A DNA stretch of 64,000 bases from Aestuariivita boseongensis (lineage in GTDB: Bacteria > Pseudomonadota > Alphaproteobacteria > Rhodobacterales > Rhodobacteraceae), in the NCBI RefSeq assembly GCF_001262635.1, contig NZ_JXYH01000002.1, forward strand, positions 1 to 64,000, in the 5' to 3' direction. A program made the translations under genes and the position numbers. Positions within the stretch are counted from its first letter, which is position 1; every line of letters starts with the position of its first letter. This document shows, piece by piece, positions 1 to 8,520 of this stretch. The notes beneath the pieces are model-generated. The model searched no databases, was not told the origin of the DNA, and saw only the letters and a program-made list of their open reading frames with translations.

Positions 1-603
1 TTCCACCTGCGCGGTGGCGATGGGGTCCAGCGCCGAGCATGGCTCGTCCATCAGCAAGACCTCTGGCTCGGTCGCGACGGCCCGCGCGATGCACAACCGC
101 TGCTGCTGGCCGCCCGACAGCCCGGTGCCGGGCTCATGCAGGCGGTCTTTCACCTCGTCCCAAATGGCGCCGCGGCGCAAGGCGCGCTCGACGATGTCGT
201 CCAGATCGGCCTTGTTCTTGGCCATGCCGTGGATTTTCGGCCCATAGGCCACGTTGTCATAGATCGACTTCGGAAAGGGGTTGGGTTTCTGAAACACCAT
301 GCCTACACGGGCGCGCAGCTGCACCGGATCGACCTTAGCGTCATAGATATCCTCGCCATCCAGCAGGATATCGCCTTCGATCCGTGCCACATCAATTGTG
401 TCGTTCATCCTGTTGATACAGCGCAGGAATGTCGATTTCCCGCAGCCTGACGGGCCGATGAAGGCCGTGACCGTCTTGTCGGCGATATCGACGCTGACAT
501 CCTTGATGGCGTGATTGTCCCCGTAAAAGACGTTCACGTGCCGCGCGCTGATCTTGGCGGTGTCGATCTCTGCCACCTCTGCGATGTCTGCTGTGTCTTC
601 CAT
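1..603 (-). CDS. pstB: Phosphate ABC transporter ATPase PstB (C-terminus cut by window edge)
   Basis: ATP-hydrolysing subunit of the high-affinity phosphate importer PstSCAB, acting on the cytoplasmic face of the inner membrane. The 201 visible codons contain the Walker A motif GPSGCGKST (near residues 50-58), the PstB-typical stretch [10 protein letters not shown], the Q-loop FQKPNPFP, the ABC signature LSGGQQQR and the Walker B motif LLMDEP followed by CSALDP. The reading frame is open to base 1, so only the last roughly 50 residues are missing. The ATG at 603 is preceded by a poor Shine-Dalgarno sequence. It lies 85 bp downstream of phoR with no pstS, pstC or pstA between them, which differs from the usual phoR-pstSCAB-phoU-phoB order. 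Family assignment is secure. Confidence 0.95.
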   Translation of the reverse strand, partial: MEDTADIAEVAEIDTAKISARHVNVFYGDNHAIKDVSVDIADKTVTAFIGPSGCGKSTFLRCINRMNDTIDVARIEGDILLDGEDIYDAKVDPVQLRARVGMVFQKPNPFPKSIYDNVAYGPKIHGMAKNKADLDDIVERALRRGAIWDEVKDRLHEPGTGLSGGQQQRLCIARAVATEPEVLLMDEPCSALDPIATAQVE

Positions 604-688
604 GCACGGTTTCCCATATTTCACCGGATTCGCACTGGCGCGACCCTAGAGGCCCGTTCCCCATCTTCCAAGCCCGGATGCCCGGTAT

Positions 689-1741
689 CTATTTCGGCAG
701 GATGACGGTGAACACCGATCCTTCGCCCAATTCGCTCGACACACGCAAACGCCCGCGATGGCGGTTCACGATATGTTTGACGATGGCCAGGCCCAGCCCC
801 GTGCCGCCCAGTTCCCGCGACCGGTGGCTGTCGGCGCGGTAGAACCGTTCGGTCAGGCGCGGCAGGTGCACCGGGTCGATGCCCGGGCCGTCATCGGCCA
901 CCTGCACCCGCACGGAAGGCCCTCGCAGGGCCCCGTCGCGGTCGCTTTCGGTCAGGCTGATCGTCACGTGGCCGCCTTTGTGCCCATACTTGATCGCATT
1001 TTCCACCAGGTTTGTGAAAACTTGCTGCAACTGGTCGGCATCGCCCGGGATCATCAGCGGTGTGTCACCGCCCTCAAAGGTGATCGTCGTCCCGGCTTCG
1101 TCGGCAAGGGGTCGCAGGCTGCGGATCGTGGACTGTAGCAGCGCCGCAAGGTCCACCCGCGTGGTGGGGCGAATACGCTCCTCCCCCTCCACCCGGCTGA
1201 GCGAGAGCAGATCACCCACCAGCCGGTTCATGCGCGCGGCCTCTCCCTTCATGATGTTCAGGAACCGCGCGCGCGCTTCTGGGTCGTCCTTGGCAGGGCC
1301 ACGCAGGGTTTCGATGAATCCCATCAGGGCCGTTAGCGGCGTGCGCAGTTCATGGCTGACATTGGCGACGAAATCCCGGCGCATCTGGCCGGCCTGTTCC
1401 ACATGGGTGATATCCTGAAAGCTGACCAGAACACCGCCCGCTTCGCGCGCACCCACGCCGGGCACAAAGCGGCAGGTGGCGGTAAAGGTCGTGTCCTGCG
1501 CGCCGTCATTCGACAGAAACGGCGCGGTCTTGGGCAGGCTGTCGCGCAGACAGGCTTCGATGGCATCCAGTATCGGAGGCTGACGCAGGATGGTGGCGAA
1601 ATGGCGGGTTTCGATCTGCGGGCCCAGCAGGGTTTGCGCATCGGCATTGGCCGCCACGATCCGTTCGGTGCGATCGACCAGCAAGGCGGGCATCGGCACG
1701 GCGGCCAAGGCGGCGCTGATGATGCTGGCGGATCCGGTCAT
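689..1741 (-). CDS. phoR: Phosphate-regulon sensor histidine kinase PhoR, apparently soluble
   Basis: Sensor kinase that would phosphorylate PhoB when phosphate is scarce. The 350-residue protein starts directly with a PAS-like region (about 10-115), then has the dimerisation/phosphoacceptor helix VANVSHELRTPL with His130, an N-box (NLVENAIKYG), a G1 box (DDGPGID) and a G2 box (GGTGLGLAIVKHI). I see no hydrophobic segment long enough to be a transmembrane helix, so unlike E. coli PhoR it probably works from the cytosol or by contact with the Pst/PhoU proteins. It follows the PLP enzyme by 3 bp and precedes pstB, which supports the PhoR name over a generic histidine kinase. Confidence 0.88.
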   Translation of the reverse strand: MTGSASIISAALAAVPMPALLVDRTERIVAANADAQTLLGPQIETRHFATILRQPPILDAIEACLRDSLPKTAPFLSNDGAQDTTFTATCRFVPGVGAREAGGVLVSFQDITHVEQAGQMRRDFVANVSHELRTPLTALMGFIETLRGPAKDDPEARARFLNIMKGEAARMNRLVGDLLSLSRVEGEERIRPTTRVDLAALLQSTIRSLRPLADEAGTTITFEGGDTPLMIPGDADQLQQVFTNLVENAIKYGHKGGHVTISLTESDRDGALRGPSVRVQVADDGPGIDPVHLPRLTERFYRADSHRSRELGGTGLGLAIVKHIVNRHRGRLRVSSELGEGSVFTVILPK

Positions 1742-1744
1742 GGG

Positions 1745-2935
1745 TTATCCCTGCCCCGTAGCCTCGGCCACCGCGGTGGAGAACACGCCCAGCAGCGCGT
1801 CGGGGTCTTCCAGCCCGACCGAGACGCGGAAGAACCCTTCGGAAATGCCCAGGGCCGCGCGCCCCTCAGGCGTCAACGCCCGGTGAGAAGAGGACGCGGG
1901 ATGCGACAGCGTCGTGCCCACATCCCCCAGCGTTGGCGCAAAACTCAGTCCTTGCGCGGCACGGGTGAACGCATTTGCCTCGGCGCGGCCGCCCTTCAGC
2001 TCGAAACTGACCATATTGCCGCTCCGATCGCCCAAAAGCGTCGTGGCGCGGGCGTGATCGGGGTGATCGGTGCGGCCTGGATATAGCACCTGTTTGACCC
2101 CCGGCAGCGCGGCCAGATGATCGGCCAGCAGCCGCGCGGTGGATTGCGCGCGGTCAAAGCGCAGATCGAAAGTCAGCATGCCGCGTTCGGCCAGCCAGCA
2201 GTCAAAGGGGCTGGGCGTCATGCCAGTGGTCACGGCGAAAACGCGCATCCGGTCGTTCAGACCCGGGTCTTTCGCCGCCACATAGCCCAATGTCACATCG
2301 GAATGACCCGCCAGAAGCTTGGTCAGTGACTGGATGACAATATCGGCGCCCCAATCGACAGGCCGGAAGCCGCGCGGGGTGGTAAACGTGTTGTCGACCA
2401 CGAAGAGAAGCCCCTTGTCGCGGGCCAGTGTCGCGATGCCTTCGATGTCGGCCAGCCGCAGCGTCGGGTTCGACACGACTTCGACCAGGATCATTTTGGT
2501 TTCGGGGCGGATCGCGGCCTTGACCGCTGCGATATCGCCGGGATCGGCCAGCGTGGTGGTGATGCCCATGCGCGGCAAATCCTCTGCCATCAGGCGCAGC
2601 GACCGGCCATAAAGCTGGTTGCCGCCCACCACATGATCTCCGGTGTTCAAAAGCCCCAGCAGCACGGCCGAAACCGCCGCCATGCCCGACCCCAGAACGA
2701 TGCCGTTTTCATAGCCTTCCAGCGCATCCATTCGGCGCGCGACCACATCGGCATTGGGGTGGCCTTCGCGCGCATAGGTATAGCCATGCACGCGGCCTTC
2801 ATATTGCGCATCCAGCGCATCGGGCGTGTCGCTGGAATAGACCACCGAAGGCGACAAAGGCGTGACGACAGGCGCGCTGGCGCTTTCAGGCAGCGGCACC
2901 GGGCGGATGAGAGAGCCCTTGTGATTGCGGCTCAT
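1745..2935 (-). CDS. Trans-sulfuration family PLP enzyme (cystathionine gamma-synthase/beta-lyase-like)
   Basis: Fold-type I PLP enzyme of the Cys/Met metabolism family, 396 residues, the usual length. Visible signatures are the cofactor-phosphate loop GSGMAAVSA (about 83-91), the aspartate that contacts the pyridine nitrogen in VVDNTFTTPR (Asp181) and the Schiff-base lysine in QSLTKLLAGH (Lys206). Members of this family carry out gamma-synthase, gamma-lyase, beta-lyase or sulfhydrylase reactions, and I cannot tell these apart from sequence alone. The start overlaps the upstream small gene by 4 bp, and phoR follows after 3 bp, so it sits inside the yicC-to-pstB transcription unit rather than in a methionine operon. 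Confidence 0.85.
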   Translation of the reverse strand: MSRNHKGSLIRPVPLPESASAPVVTPLSPSVVYSSDTPDALDAQYEGRVHGYTYAREGHPNADVVARRMDALEGYENGIVLGSGMAAVSAVLLGLLNTGDHVVGGNQLYGRSLRLMAEDLPRMGITTTLADPGDIAAVKAAIRPETKMILVEVVSNPTLRLADIEGIATLARDKGLLFVVDNTFTTPRGFRPVDWGADIVIQSLTKLLAGHSDVTLGYVAAKDPGLNDRMRVFAVTTGMTPSPFDCWLAERGMLTFDLRFDRAQSTARLLADHLAALPGVKQVLYPGRTDHPDHARATTLLGDRSGNMVSFELKGGRAEANAFTRAAQGLSFAPTLGDVGTTLSHPASSSHRALTPEGRAALGISEGFFRVSVGLEDPDALLGVFSTAVAEATGQG

Positions 2936-3255
2936 TCCAGAAACTCCGTCACATAGTTCTCGCCGCTGAAACGCAGCTCAAGCGACATCCAGCAGGGGCG
3001 CGGCAGCGCGTCTTTCAGATAGTTCGCCAGATCGGTGCGCAGGGCGGCCATGAAAGCCGCGTCGCGATGGGCTTTGGGAAGTAGTGAAATATCGACGATC
3101 AGATGCCGGTGATGGCTGATCGCGGCAGGATACGCGCGGCCCTTGCAATCGCCCGATCCGGGGTCATGGCGTTGCAGGATCGCTTCGATCCCTTCCAGCA
3201 GGGCGGGCGCGTCGATCTCAAGATCGGCGGAGTATTTCAGATCGGCATGCGGCAT
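2932..3255 (-). CDS. CHMI-like small isomerase (5-carboxymethyl-2-hydroxymuconate isomerase family)
   Basis: A 107-residue protein starting MPHADLKYSADLE. This resembles the N-terminus of 5-carboxymethyl-2-hydroxymuconate delta-isomerases, where the N-terminal proline after Met removal is the catalytic base as in the tautomerase superfamily. The length is a little short for the family (about 115-125). No other gene of homoprotocatechuate breakdown is nearby, so the true substrate is unknown. It is 3 bp from the gamma-carbonic anhydrase gene stop and overlaps the PLP enzyme start by 4 bp, which indicates translational coupling. Assignment is by N-terminal resemblance only. Confidence 0.6.
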   Translation of the reverse strand: MPHADLKYSADLEIDAPALLEGIEAILQRHDPGSGDCKGRAYPAAISHHRHLIVDISLLPKAHRDAAFMAALRTDLANYLKDALPRPCWMSLELRFSGENYVTEFLE

Positions 3256-3258
3256 GGG

Positions 3259-3780
3259 TCAGAGCGCTTTCAGGCTGTCGCGATAGGTTCGCATCTGTTG
3301 CTGGTAATGCAGGGCGCTGCCTTCCAGCATCTTGATGGCGGCGTCATCCAGTTCGCGCACGACCTTGCCTGGCGCGCCCATCACAAGGCTGCCATCGGGG
3401 ATGACCTTGTTTTCGGTGATCAGCGCCCCTGCCCCGATCAGGCAGTTATTGCCGATCCTGGCACCATTCAGCACCGTGGCCCCCATCCCGATCAGGGTGT
3501 TGTTGCCGATGGTACAGCCATGCAGCATGACCTTGTGGCCGATGGTGCAGTTTTCGCCAATGCTCAGCGGCAGACCAGCATCAATATGCATCACGCAGTT
3601 TTCCTGCACATTCGATCCACGGCCCACGCGGATTTCCTCGTGATCGGCGCGGATCGTCGCCCCGAACCAGACCGAGGCGCCTTCTTCCAGCACCACAAGC
3701 CCGATCAGGTTGGCATCAGGTGCCACCCATGTGTCGGGATGGATCTGCGGAGTTTTGTCGCCAAGGGCATAGATGGTCAT
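3259..3780 (-). CDS. Gamma-carbonic-anhydrase-family hexapeptide-repeat protein
   Basis: A 173-residue left-handed beta-helix protein of the YrdA/PaaY/CaiE group. Repeats of the type [LIV]-G-x-x-x-x are clear from about residue 25 to 135 ([21 protein letters not shown] region), and three histidines typical of the metal site are present (in RADHEE, IGHKVML and MLHGC). Family members are zinc or iron carbonic anhydrases or thioesterase-like proteins, and activity cannot be inferred with certainty. The start codon overlaps the gmk stop by 4 bp, so it is co-translated with guanylate kinase. Confidence 0.85.
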   Translation of the reverse strand: MTIYALGDKTPQIHPDTWVAPDANLIGLVVLEEGASVWFGATIRADHEEIRVGRGSNVQENCVMHIDAGLPLSIGENCTIGHKVMLHGCTIGNNTLIGMGATVLNGARIGNNCLIGAGALITENKVIPDGSLVMGAPGKVVRELDDAAIKMLEGSALHYQQQMRTYRDSLKAL

Positions 3781-4418
3781 GTCAAATCCTCGAATTGGGT
3801 TTGCAGGGCACGCACATGGTCCAGCATGCCGGGCTGCTGGCTGCGCCGCAGGCGCGTGGCCGAGACGATGGTTTGCAGCCGCGCTTCGGTGGCGTCCAGA
3901 TCGTCGTTGACCAGCACATAGTCATAGCTGTCCCAATGGCTGATCTCGTCCCAGCTTTTGGACATGCGCCGGGCAATGGTCGCGGCATCATCCTGAGCGC
4001 GGTCAACCAGCCGGCGATGCAGTTCGGAAATGGACGGTGGCAGCAGGAAGATCGACAGAACATGATCCTGCAGCGCCGAATTGGCGATCTGCTGCGCGCC
4101 CTGCCAGTCGATATCGAACAGGACGTCCTTGCCGTCTTCGATGGCGTCCTGCACCGGCCCCATGGGAGAGCCATAGAAATTGCCGAAGACATGCGCATGT
4201 TCCAGCATCTGACCTTCAGCCACCATCGTCTTGAACTCGGCCTCGCTGGTAAAGCGATAGTCTGTGCCATCCACCTCCCCCGGACGGGGCGCGCGGGTGG
4301 TGGCCGAGACCGAGAACACGATCGTCGGATCCCAGTCGCGCAGCCGCCGCGCGAGCGTGGATTTACCCGCCCCGGAAGGCGAGCTGAGAATAATCAGAAG
4401 TCCGCGACGCTTGCTCAT
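3777..4418 (-). CDS. gmk: Guanylate kinase
   Basis: Converts GMP and ATP to GDP and ADP, an essential step in GTP and dGTP synthesis and in recycling cyclic di-GMP and (p)ppGpp products. The 213-residue protein has the P-loop [10 protein letters not shown] near the N-terminus (GAGKST at 16-21), the GMP-binding stretch [15 protein letters not shown] and the conserved NFYGSP segment, and its length matches bacterial Gmk. It follows yicC by 9 bp. The yicC-gmk pairing is common in Alphaproteobacteria and Gammaproteobacteria. Confidence 0.97.
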   Translation of the reverse strand: MSKRRGLLIILSSPSGAGKSTLARRLRDWDPTIVFSVSATTRAPRPGEVDGTDYRFTSEAEFKTMVAEGQMLEHAHVFGNFYGSPMGPVQDAIEDGKDVLFDIDWQGAQQIANSALQDHVLSIFLLPPSISELHRRLVDRAQDDAATIARRMSKSWDEISHWDSYDYVLVNDDLDATEARLQTIVSATRLRRSQQPGMLDHVRALQTQFEDLT

Positions 4419-4427
4419 GCTGTCCCC

Positions 4428-5318
4428 TTATTCGACGTTCTGGACCTGTTCACGCATCTGGTCAATGACCGCCTTCAGCGACAGCCCCACGGCGGTCAGA
4501 TCGGTCGATTGCGACTTGGAACAAAGCGTGTTGGCCTCCCGGTTGAACTCTTGCATCAGGAAATCCAGCTTCCGGCCGACCGCGCCCGCCTCGTCCAGAA
4601 GGGTGATCGCCGCGTCGATATGGGCGCGCAGCCGGTCGATTTCCTCGGTCACGTCCGCCTTCACGGCGATCAGGGCCAGTTCCTGCGCCACGCGCTGGGG
4701 ATCGGCGCTGTCTGTGTTGTCCATCACGCGCGCCAGATTGGCCTTGAGCGCCTGCGCCATGTCGTCTTTGCGCGCCTCGGCCAGCGCGGCGGCCTGATCG
4801 GTCAGCACGGCGATCTGGTCAAGCTGGCCGCGCAGGATCTTGTCCAGCGCCACGCCCTCTTCCGCGCGCATCTTCAGGAAATCGGCGATCAGTGCTTCGG
4901 CTTCGGCCAGAAGCGTTTTGGCAAGCGTCGTGGTGTCATCCTCGTCACTGCCGGTTTCCAGGACGCCCCGAAGGCTCATCAGATCAGCCGCTTTGGACGG
5001 CGCCAGGGTCATTCCGCGTTCCAGTGCTTCGGCCTCCACCTCCGCCAGTGCGGTCAGCACGGCCTCCAGCGCCGCGCGGTTCAGCTGCATCACACCGCCG
5101 GTGTCTTCGCGCATGACGCGCAGCGACAGGGTCACGCTGCCCCGCTGCACCGCCCGGCCCAGCTGCGCGCGCAGCCCGGCTTCCAAGCCTGAAATCCAGT
5201 CCGGTACCCGCAGGCGCAAATCCAGCCCCTTGGAGTTGACCGAACGCAGCTCCCATCCCCAGGAATACGGCGCCAGCGCCCCCTTGGCCGAGGCAAAGCC
5301 CGTCATGGATCTGATCAT
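4428..5318 (-). CDS. yicC: YicC-family endoribonuclease
   Basis: A 296-residue member of the YicC/YloC family, which in E. coli has been linked to RNA turnover through endoribonuclease activity and to stationary-phase survival. The start MIRSMTGFASA is the family hallmark. The C-terminal domain with the conserved GRKLDFLMQEFNREANTLCSKS segment is also complete. It is the first gene of the leftward run that continues through gmk, the gamma-carbonic anhydrase and phoR, so the main promoter probably lies in 5319-5540. A TATAAA at 5427-5432 on this strand is a possible -10 box, but no good -35 box accompanies it. Confidence 0.92.
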   Translation of the reverse strand: MIRSMTGFASAKGALAPYSWGWELRSVNSKGLDLRLRVPDWISGLEAGLRAQLGRAVQRGSVTLSLRVMREDTGGVMQLNRAALEAVLTALAEVEAEALERGMTLAPSKAADLMSLRGVLETGSDEDDTTTLAKTLLAEAEALIADFLKMRAEEGVALDKILRGQLDQIAVLTDQAAALAEARKDDMAQALKANLARVMDNTDSADPQRVAQELALIAVKADVTEEIDRLRAHIDAAITLLDEAGAVGRKLDFLMQEFNREANTLCSKSQSTDLTAVGLSLKAVIDQMREQVQNVE

Positions 5319-5540
5319 GAAATCCCCCGCTTTCGCTTGGCCGCACCTAAAGCAAATGCCCCGCGCAGGGCAACCCCCCGGAAAACCGCCGCCGGATTAA
5401 CCAAAGGTTACAAAAGTGCTGAGAGTTTTATAGGAATTTGTGTCATTTTGCGATCAGCGCGACGCGGCGCGTCCGAGATTTTGCGGGATGGGGGCACCCC
5501 GCCGGACGACCCGCCAGCGCCATTGTGATGGGAGCATGAG

Positions 5541-6197
5541 ATGACGCACAGATCTGATGGAGCAAGTGAGAATATCATCCCGCTGGACAGGTTCCGCCTG
5601 GGCCAAAAGGTCAATCCTCTGCGCATGGTCGAAGGCTATTGGTCGGCTTTGCGCACGGGCAATGACCTGCCCAAACGATCGCAGATCAATCCCCGCGGGC
5701 TGGTCGATGTGCTGGAACATGTCTTCATTCTGGAACGCATCGCGCCCGGTGTCGCGCGGTTTCGCATCGCCGGCAGCGACTGGACCCAGCTTGCGGGCAT
5801 GGAGGTGCGCGGCATGCCGATCTCGTCCTTCTTCCGCAGCACCGGCAGGCAGGACATGACCTCGGCCGTTGAAGCCTGTCTCGACACCCCCGCCATTATC
5901 GAGGCCGACCTGAAAGCCCGCAGTCTGCAGCGCGCGCCCGATGTGCCAGGGCGCATGGTACTTTTGCCGATGCTGTGCGACATGGGCCGCGTCAGCCGGA
6001 TCCTTGGCGCGATCAAGATGGCGGGCCCTCTGGCCTCTGACGCGTATCGGATGGAACTGGGCGAAACATCCATCAAGCCGGTGTTTCAATCGACCTATAC
6101 AGCGCCCGCGCCAAACCGGGCCTTCGCCGAAGCGCCCGCACCGTTCGAACGTCAGCCGCGCATCAAGCTGGTATATTCCGCCGAGGAAGACGCGTAA
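5541..6197 (+). CDS. PAS-domain protein (PAS_5 type), function unknown
   Basis: A 218-residue cytosolic protein whose central part (about 30-170) resembles the PAS_5 family of short alphaproteobacterial proteins: YWSALRTGNDLPKRSQINPRGLVDVLEHVFILER followed by RFRIAGSDW. No kinase, cyclase or DNA-binding output domain is attached, so it is a stand-alone PAS module. The ATG at 5541 follows GGGAG at a normal distance. It is divergent from yicC across 222 bp and convergent with the patatin gene, with only 1 bp between them. PAS_5 proteins are often linked to polar or cell-envelope roles in this group, but nothing here shows that. Confidence 0.7.
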   Translation: MTHRSDGASENIIPLDRFRLGQKVNPLRMVEGYWSALRTGNDLPKRSQINPRGLVDVLEHVFILERIAPGVARFRIAGSDWTQLAGMEVRGMPISSFFRSTGRQDMTSAVEACLDTPAIIEADLKARSLQRAPDVPGRMVLLPMLCDMGRVSRILGAIKMAGPLASDAYRMELGETSIKPVFQSTYTAPAPNRAFAEAPAPFERQPRIKLVYSAEEDA

Positions 6198-6198
6198 C

Positions 6199-7242
6199 TC
6201 AGCCAAACATCTCGCGCAGGTCGACGGTGCTGGCTTGCCCCAGACGCGGGGCGTCTTCGTCCAGGAACCGCTCGGCCGCCGCGCGACCGGCGCGCTTCAG
6301 CCGGTCCAGAACCGGCGCGGTGGGCACCAGTTTCGTGGCCACGGACAGATCATTCATCAACTGGTCATCGGCAATCATGTGCAGGTACAACCGCGCCATC
6401 GATCCCGGCTCCAGCTTGCCCTCGTCCAGCAGGCGCTGAACGAATGAAATCGCCCGCAGCTCCCGAAAGAGCGAGGAATTGAAGCTGATCTCGTTGATCC
6501 GGTTCTGGATCTGCTGAGGGGTGACCGGCAGCTGGTCGCGTTCCAGCGGGTTGATGTTCACGATCACGATGTCAGCGGGCAGATGATCGGCGAAAAGCGG
6601 AAACAGCGCCGGGTTGCCGGTATAGCCGCCATCCCAATAGGCATCCATCTCCCCCGTCTCGGGGTTGTGGATCTCGACCGCCTGAAACAGCGTGGGCAAA
6701 CAGGCCGAGGCCAGGATGGCATCGGTGCTGATGTCTTCACCGTCAAAGATGCGGATCTTGCCGGTACGCACGCAGGTGGCGCAGATGAACAGATCCGGCC
6801 CCTGATCGGCGCAGACCCGGCCGAAATCGAACCGTTCGACGATGGATTGCAGGGGGTTTTTGTAAAACGGCCCATAGCTGTAGGGCGACACCATCCGCGA
6901 CCATGTATCCGCCACCGAAAATGGCACTGAATATTCGATGGCCTGCGCGATGAACGACGGCTCAAGCCCGCGCATCCAGGTGGTCATGCGCATGTCGTGC
7001 ACCGCGCCCACCTGTGCCCAAAGCCAGTCCAGGTTCGCGCGCGCCGCCTCGCGGCCCCCCGCGACCAGCCCGGCTTTCAAAGCGGCCCCGTTTAGCGCCC
7101 CCGCCGAGGTGCCCGAGATGCCCGCGATCTCAAGATCGTCCTCCTCAAGCAGCCGGTCCAGCACGCCCCAGGTGAACGCACCATGCGCGCCGCCGCCCTG
7201 CAGAGCCAGATTGATGCGCCGTGCGGTCACTCTGTCATCCAC
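6199..7242 (-). CDS. Patatin-like phospholipase/esterase
   Basis: A 347-residue patatin-family hydrolase. The oxyanion hole LALQGGGAHGAF (about 12-23), the nucleophile elbow GISGTSAG (Ser in G-T-S-A-G) and the catalytic Asp in DGGYTGN (about 210) form the expected Ser-Asp dyad. There is no signal peptide, so it acts in the cytosol. It is the last gene of bdhA, pentapeptide protein, patatin. The link to 3-hydroxybutyrate dehydrogenase suggests a role in polyhydroxybutyrate granule or ester mobilisation, but this is inference from context. Confidence 0.88.
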   Translation of the reverse strand: MDDRVTARRINLALQGGGAHGAFTWGVLDRLLEEDDLEIAGISGTSAGALNGAALKAGLVAGGREAARANLDWLWAQVGAVHDMRMTTWMRGLEPSFIAQAIEYSVPFSVADTWSRMVSPYSYGPFYKNPLQSIVERFDFGRVCADQGPDLFICATCVRTGKIRIFDGEDISTDAILASACLPTLFQAVEIHNPETGEMDAYWDGGYTGNPALFPLFADHLPADIVIVNINPLERDQLPVTPQQIQNRINEISFNSSLFRELRAISFVQRLLDEGKLEPGSMARLYLHMIADDQLMNDLSVATKLVPTAPVLDRLKRAGRAAAERFLDEDAPRLGQASTVDLREMFG

Positions 7243-7553
7243 TTGTCCAGCAGATCGCTGACCAGAATGCCGTTGATCGTCATGCCGGACATATTGGCAT
7301 TGGTGATGGACACATTGGTCAGGTTGGCATTGTCGATACGAACGTCCTCCATCCGCACATTGCGCAGCCGGGCCTCCGACAGGTTCACATTGTCGAACCG
7401 GCTCCCTGCAAGGGTGGTGTCGGAGAAATGCGTATCCGTCATCGACACGTCGCGGAACGTGGCGCGATCCAGCAGCACTGCGCGAAAGCGGGCGTCGCTT
7501 GCGTCACGTTCTTCCACAACAAGGGAAACGGGCGTTGTCGGTTCATCACTCAT
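7227..7553 (-). CDS. Small pentapeptide-repeat protein
   Basis: A 108-residue protein made almost wholly of about 15 pentapeptide units with the A(D/N)LxX-like pattern (for example SRFDN, VNLSE, ARLRN, ANLTN, ANMSG) from about residue 21 to 95. This predicts a right-handed quadrilateral beta-helix of under four turns. The ATG at 7553 overlaps the bdhA stop (ATGA), and its end overlaps the patatin start by 16 bp, so the three genes are translationally coupled. Function unknown. The longer possible frame upstream to 8114 is a shadow of bdhA. Confidence 0.8.
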   Translation of the reverse strand: MSDEPTTPVSLVVEERDASDARFRAVLLDRATFRDVSMTDTHFSDTTLAGSRFDNVNLSEARLRNVRMEDVRIDNANLTNVSITNANMSGMTINGILVSDLLDKWMTE

Positions 7554-8323
7554 AGCGCGGTCCACCCGCCATCCACGCTGATCGTCGTGCCGGTGATCTG
7601 CGCGGCCGCATCCGAACACAGGAATACCGCCGTGCCACCCAGCTGTTCCACGGTCGCGAATTCCTTCGAAGGCTGGCGTTCCAGCATCACCTTCTCGATC
7701 ACCTCTTCGCGGCCCATGTCGTATTTCTCCATCGTGTCCGGGATTTGCGCTTCGACCAGCGGGGTCAGCACATAGCCGGGGCAGATTGCATTCGCCGTGA
7801 TCGGATCGCGTGCGGTCTCTAACGCCACGGTCTTGGTCATGCCCACGATCCCGTGCTTGGCCGCCACATAAGCCGCCTTGTAGGGCGAGGCCGTCAGCCC
7901 GTGGGCCGAGGCAATGTTGATCACCCGGCCCCAGCCTGCCTTGCGCATCATCGGCAGGGCGGCCGCCGTCGTATGGAACGCCGAGTTCAGGTTGATCGCG
8001 ATAATCGCGTCCCATTTGTCGACCGGAAATTCGTCGATTGGGCAGACATACTGGATACCGGCATTGTTCACCAGAATATCGCAGGCACCGGCCTGTTCGA
8101 TCAGCGCCCGGCACTCATCGCCCTTCGACATATCCGCCTTGATATATTGCGCGGACACGCCTGTTTCCTGGGCGATCTCTGTCGCGATGGCATGATCCTC
8201 GTCCCGGTCTGTGAAGGAGTTCAGCACCACATCTGCGCCTGCGCGCGCCAGCTCCCACGCAATTCCCAGCCCGATCCCGGAATTCGACCCGGTGATGACA
8301 GCAGTTTTTCCCGTCAGAGACAT
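7550..8323 (-). CDS. bdhA: 3-hydroxybutyrate dehydrogenase (SDR family)
   Basis: Oxidises D-3-hydroxybutyrate to acetoacetate with NAD+, linking polyhydroxybutyrate breakdown to acetyl-CoA. The 257-residue product (family length about 257-260) has the Rossmann motif TGSNSGIGLGIA (about 10-21), NNAG at the expected place, the catalytic Ser/Tyr/Lys set (SAHGLTASPYKAAYVAAKHG, YxxxK) and the family C-terminus ISVDGGWTAL. The start at 8323 was chosen because GGAAGGAA lies 7 nt upstream. The frame stays open to 8476 but that extension is not protein-like. Upstream DNA carries the palindrome TTGCGCGCAA. Confidence 0.92.
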   Translation of the reverse strand: MSLTGKTAVITGSNSGIGLGIAWELARAGADVVLNSFTDRDEDHAIATEIAQETGVSAQYIKADMSKGDECRALIEQAGACDILVNNAGIQYVCPIDEFPVDKWDAIIAINLNSAFHTTAAALPMMRKAGWGRVINIASAHGLTASPYKAAYVAAKHGIVGMTKTVALETARDPITANAICPGYVLTPLVEAQIPDTMEKYDMGREEVIEKVMLERQPSKEFATVEQLGGTAVFLCSDAAAQITGTTISVDGGWTAL

Positions 8324-8388
8324 AAGACATTCCTTCCAGATTGGTTTGCAGTCAGAGTGACATGCTGCACCTGCAAAGAAAACAGCCC

Positions 8389-8398
8389 TTGCGCGCAA
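8389..8398. promoter_or_regulatory. Palindrome TTGCGCGCAA upstream of bdhA
   Basis: A perfect 10-bp inverted repeat 66 bp upstream of the bdhA start, close to further TGC/GCA words (CATGCTGCACCTGCAAAG at 8361-8378). PhaR-type regulators of polyhydroxybutyrate genes in Alphaproteobacteria bind TGC/GCA-rich palindromes, so this is a possible PhaR site. The motif is short and could also occur by chance in GC-rich DNA. Confidence 0.3.
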
Positions 8399-8520
8399 TT
8401 TTCCGTGGTCGGCGGCTTTTGCCCATGCCGGGCCGAAGTCGCTTGCGGCCCCGGCTTGACCCGGCCATCGCCCCATAGGATGGGTAAGACGAGACCCGCC
8501 CGCCTCCGAAAGGACAGCTC

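Noticed and set aside
3720-5192. 490-codon plus-strand frame opposite gmk and yicC
   Set aside because: It is an antisense shadow of two secure genes and its composition is not protein-like.
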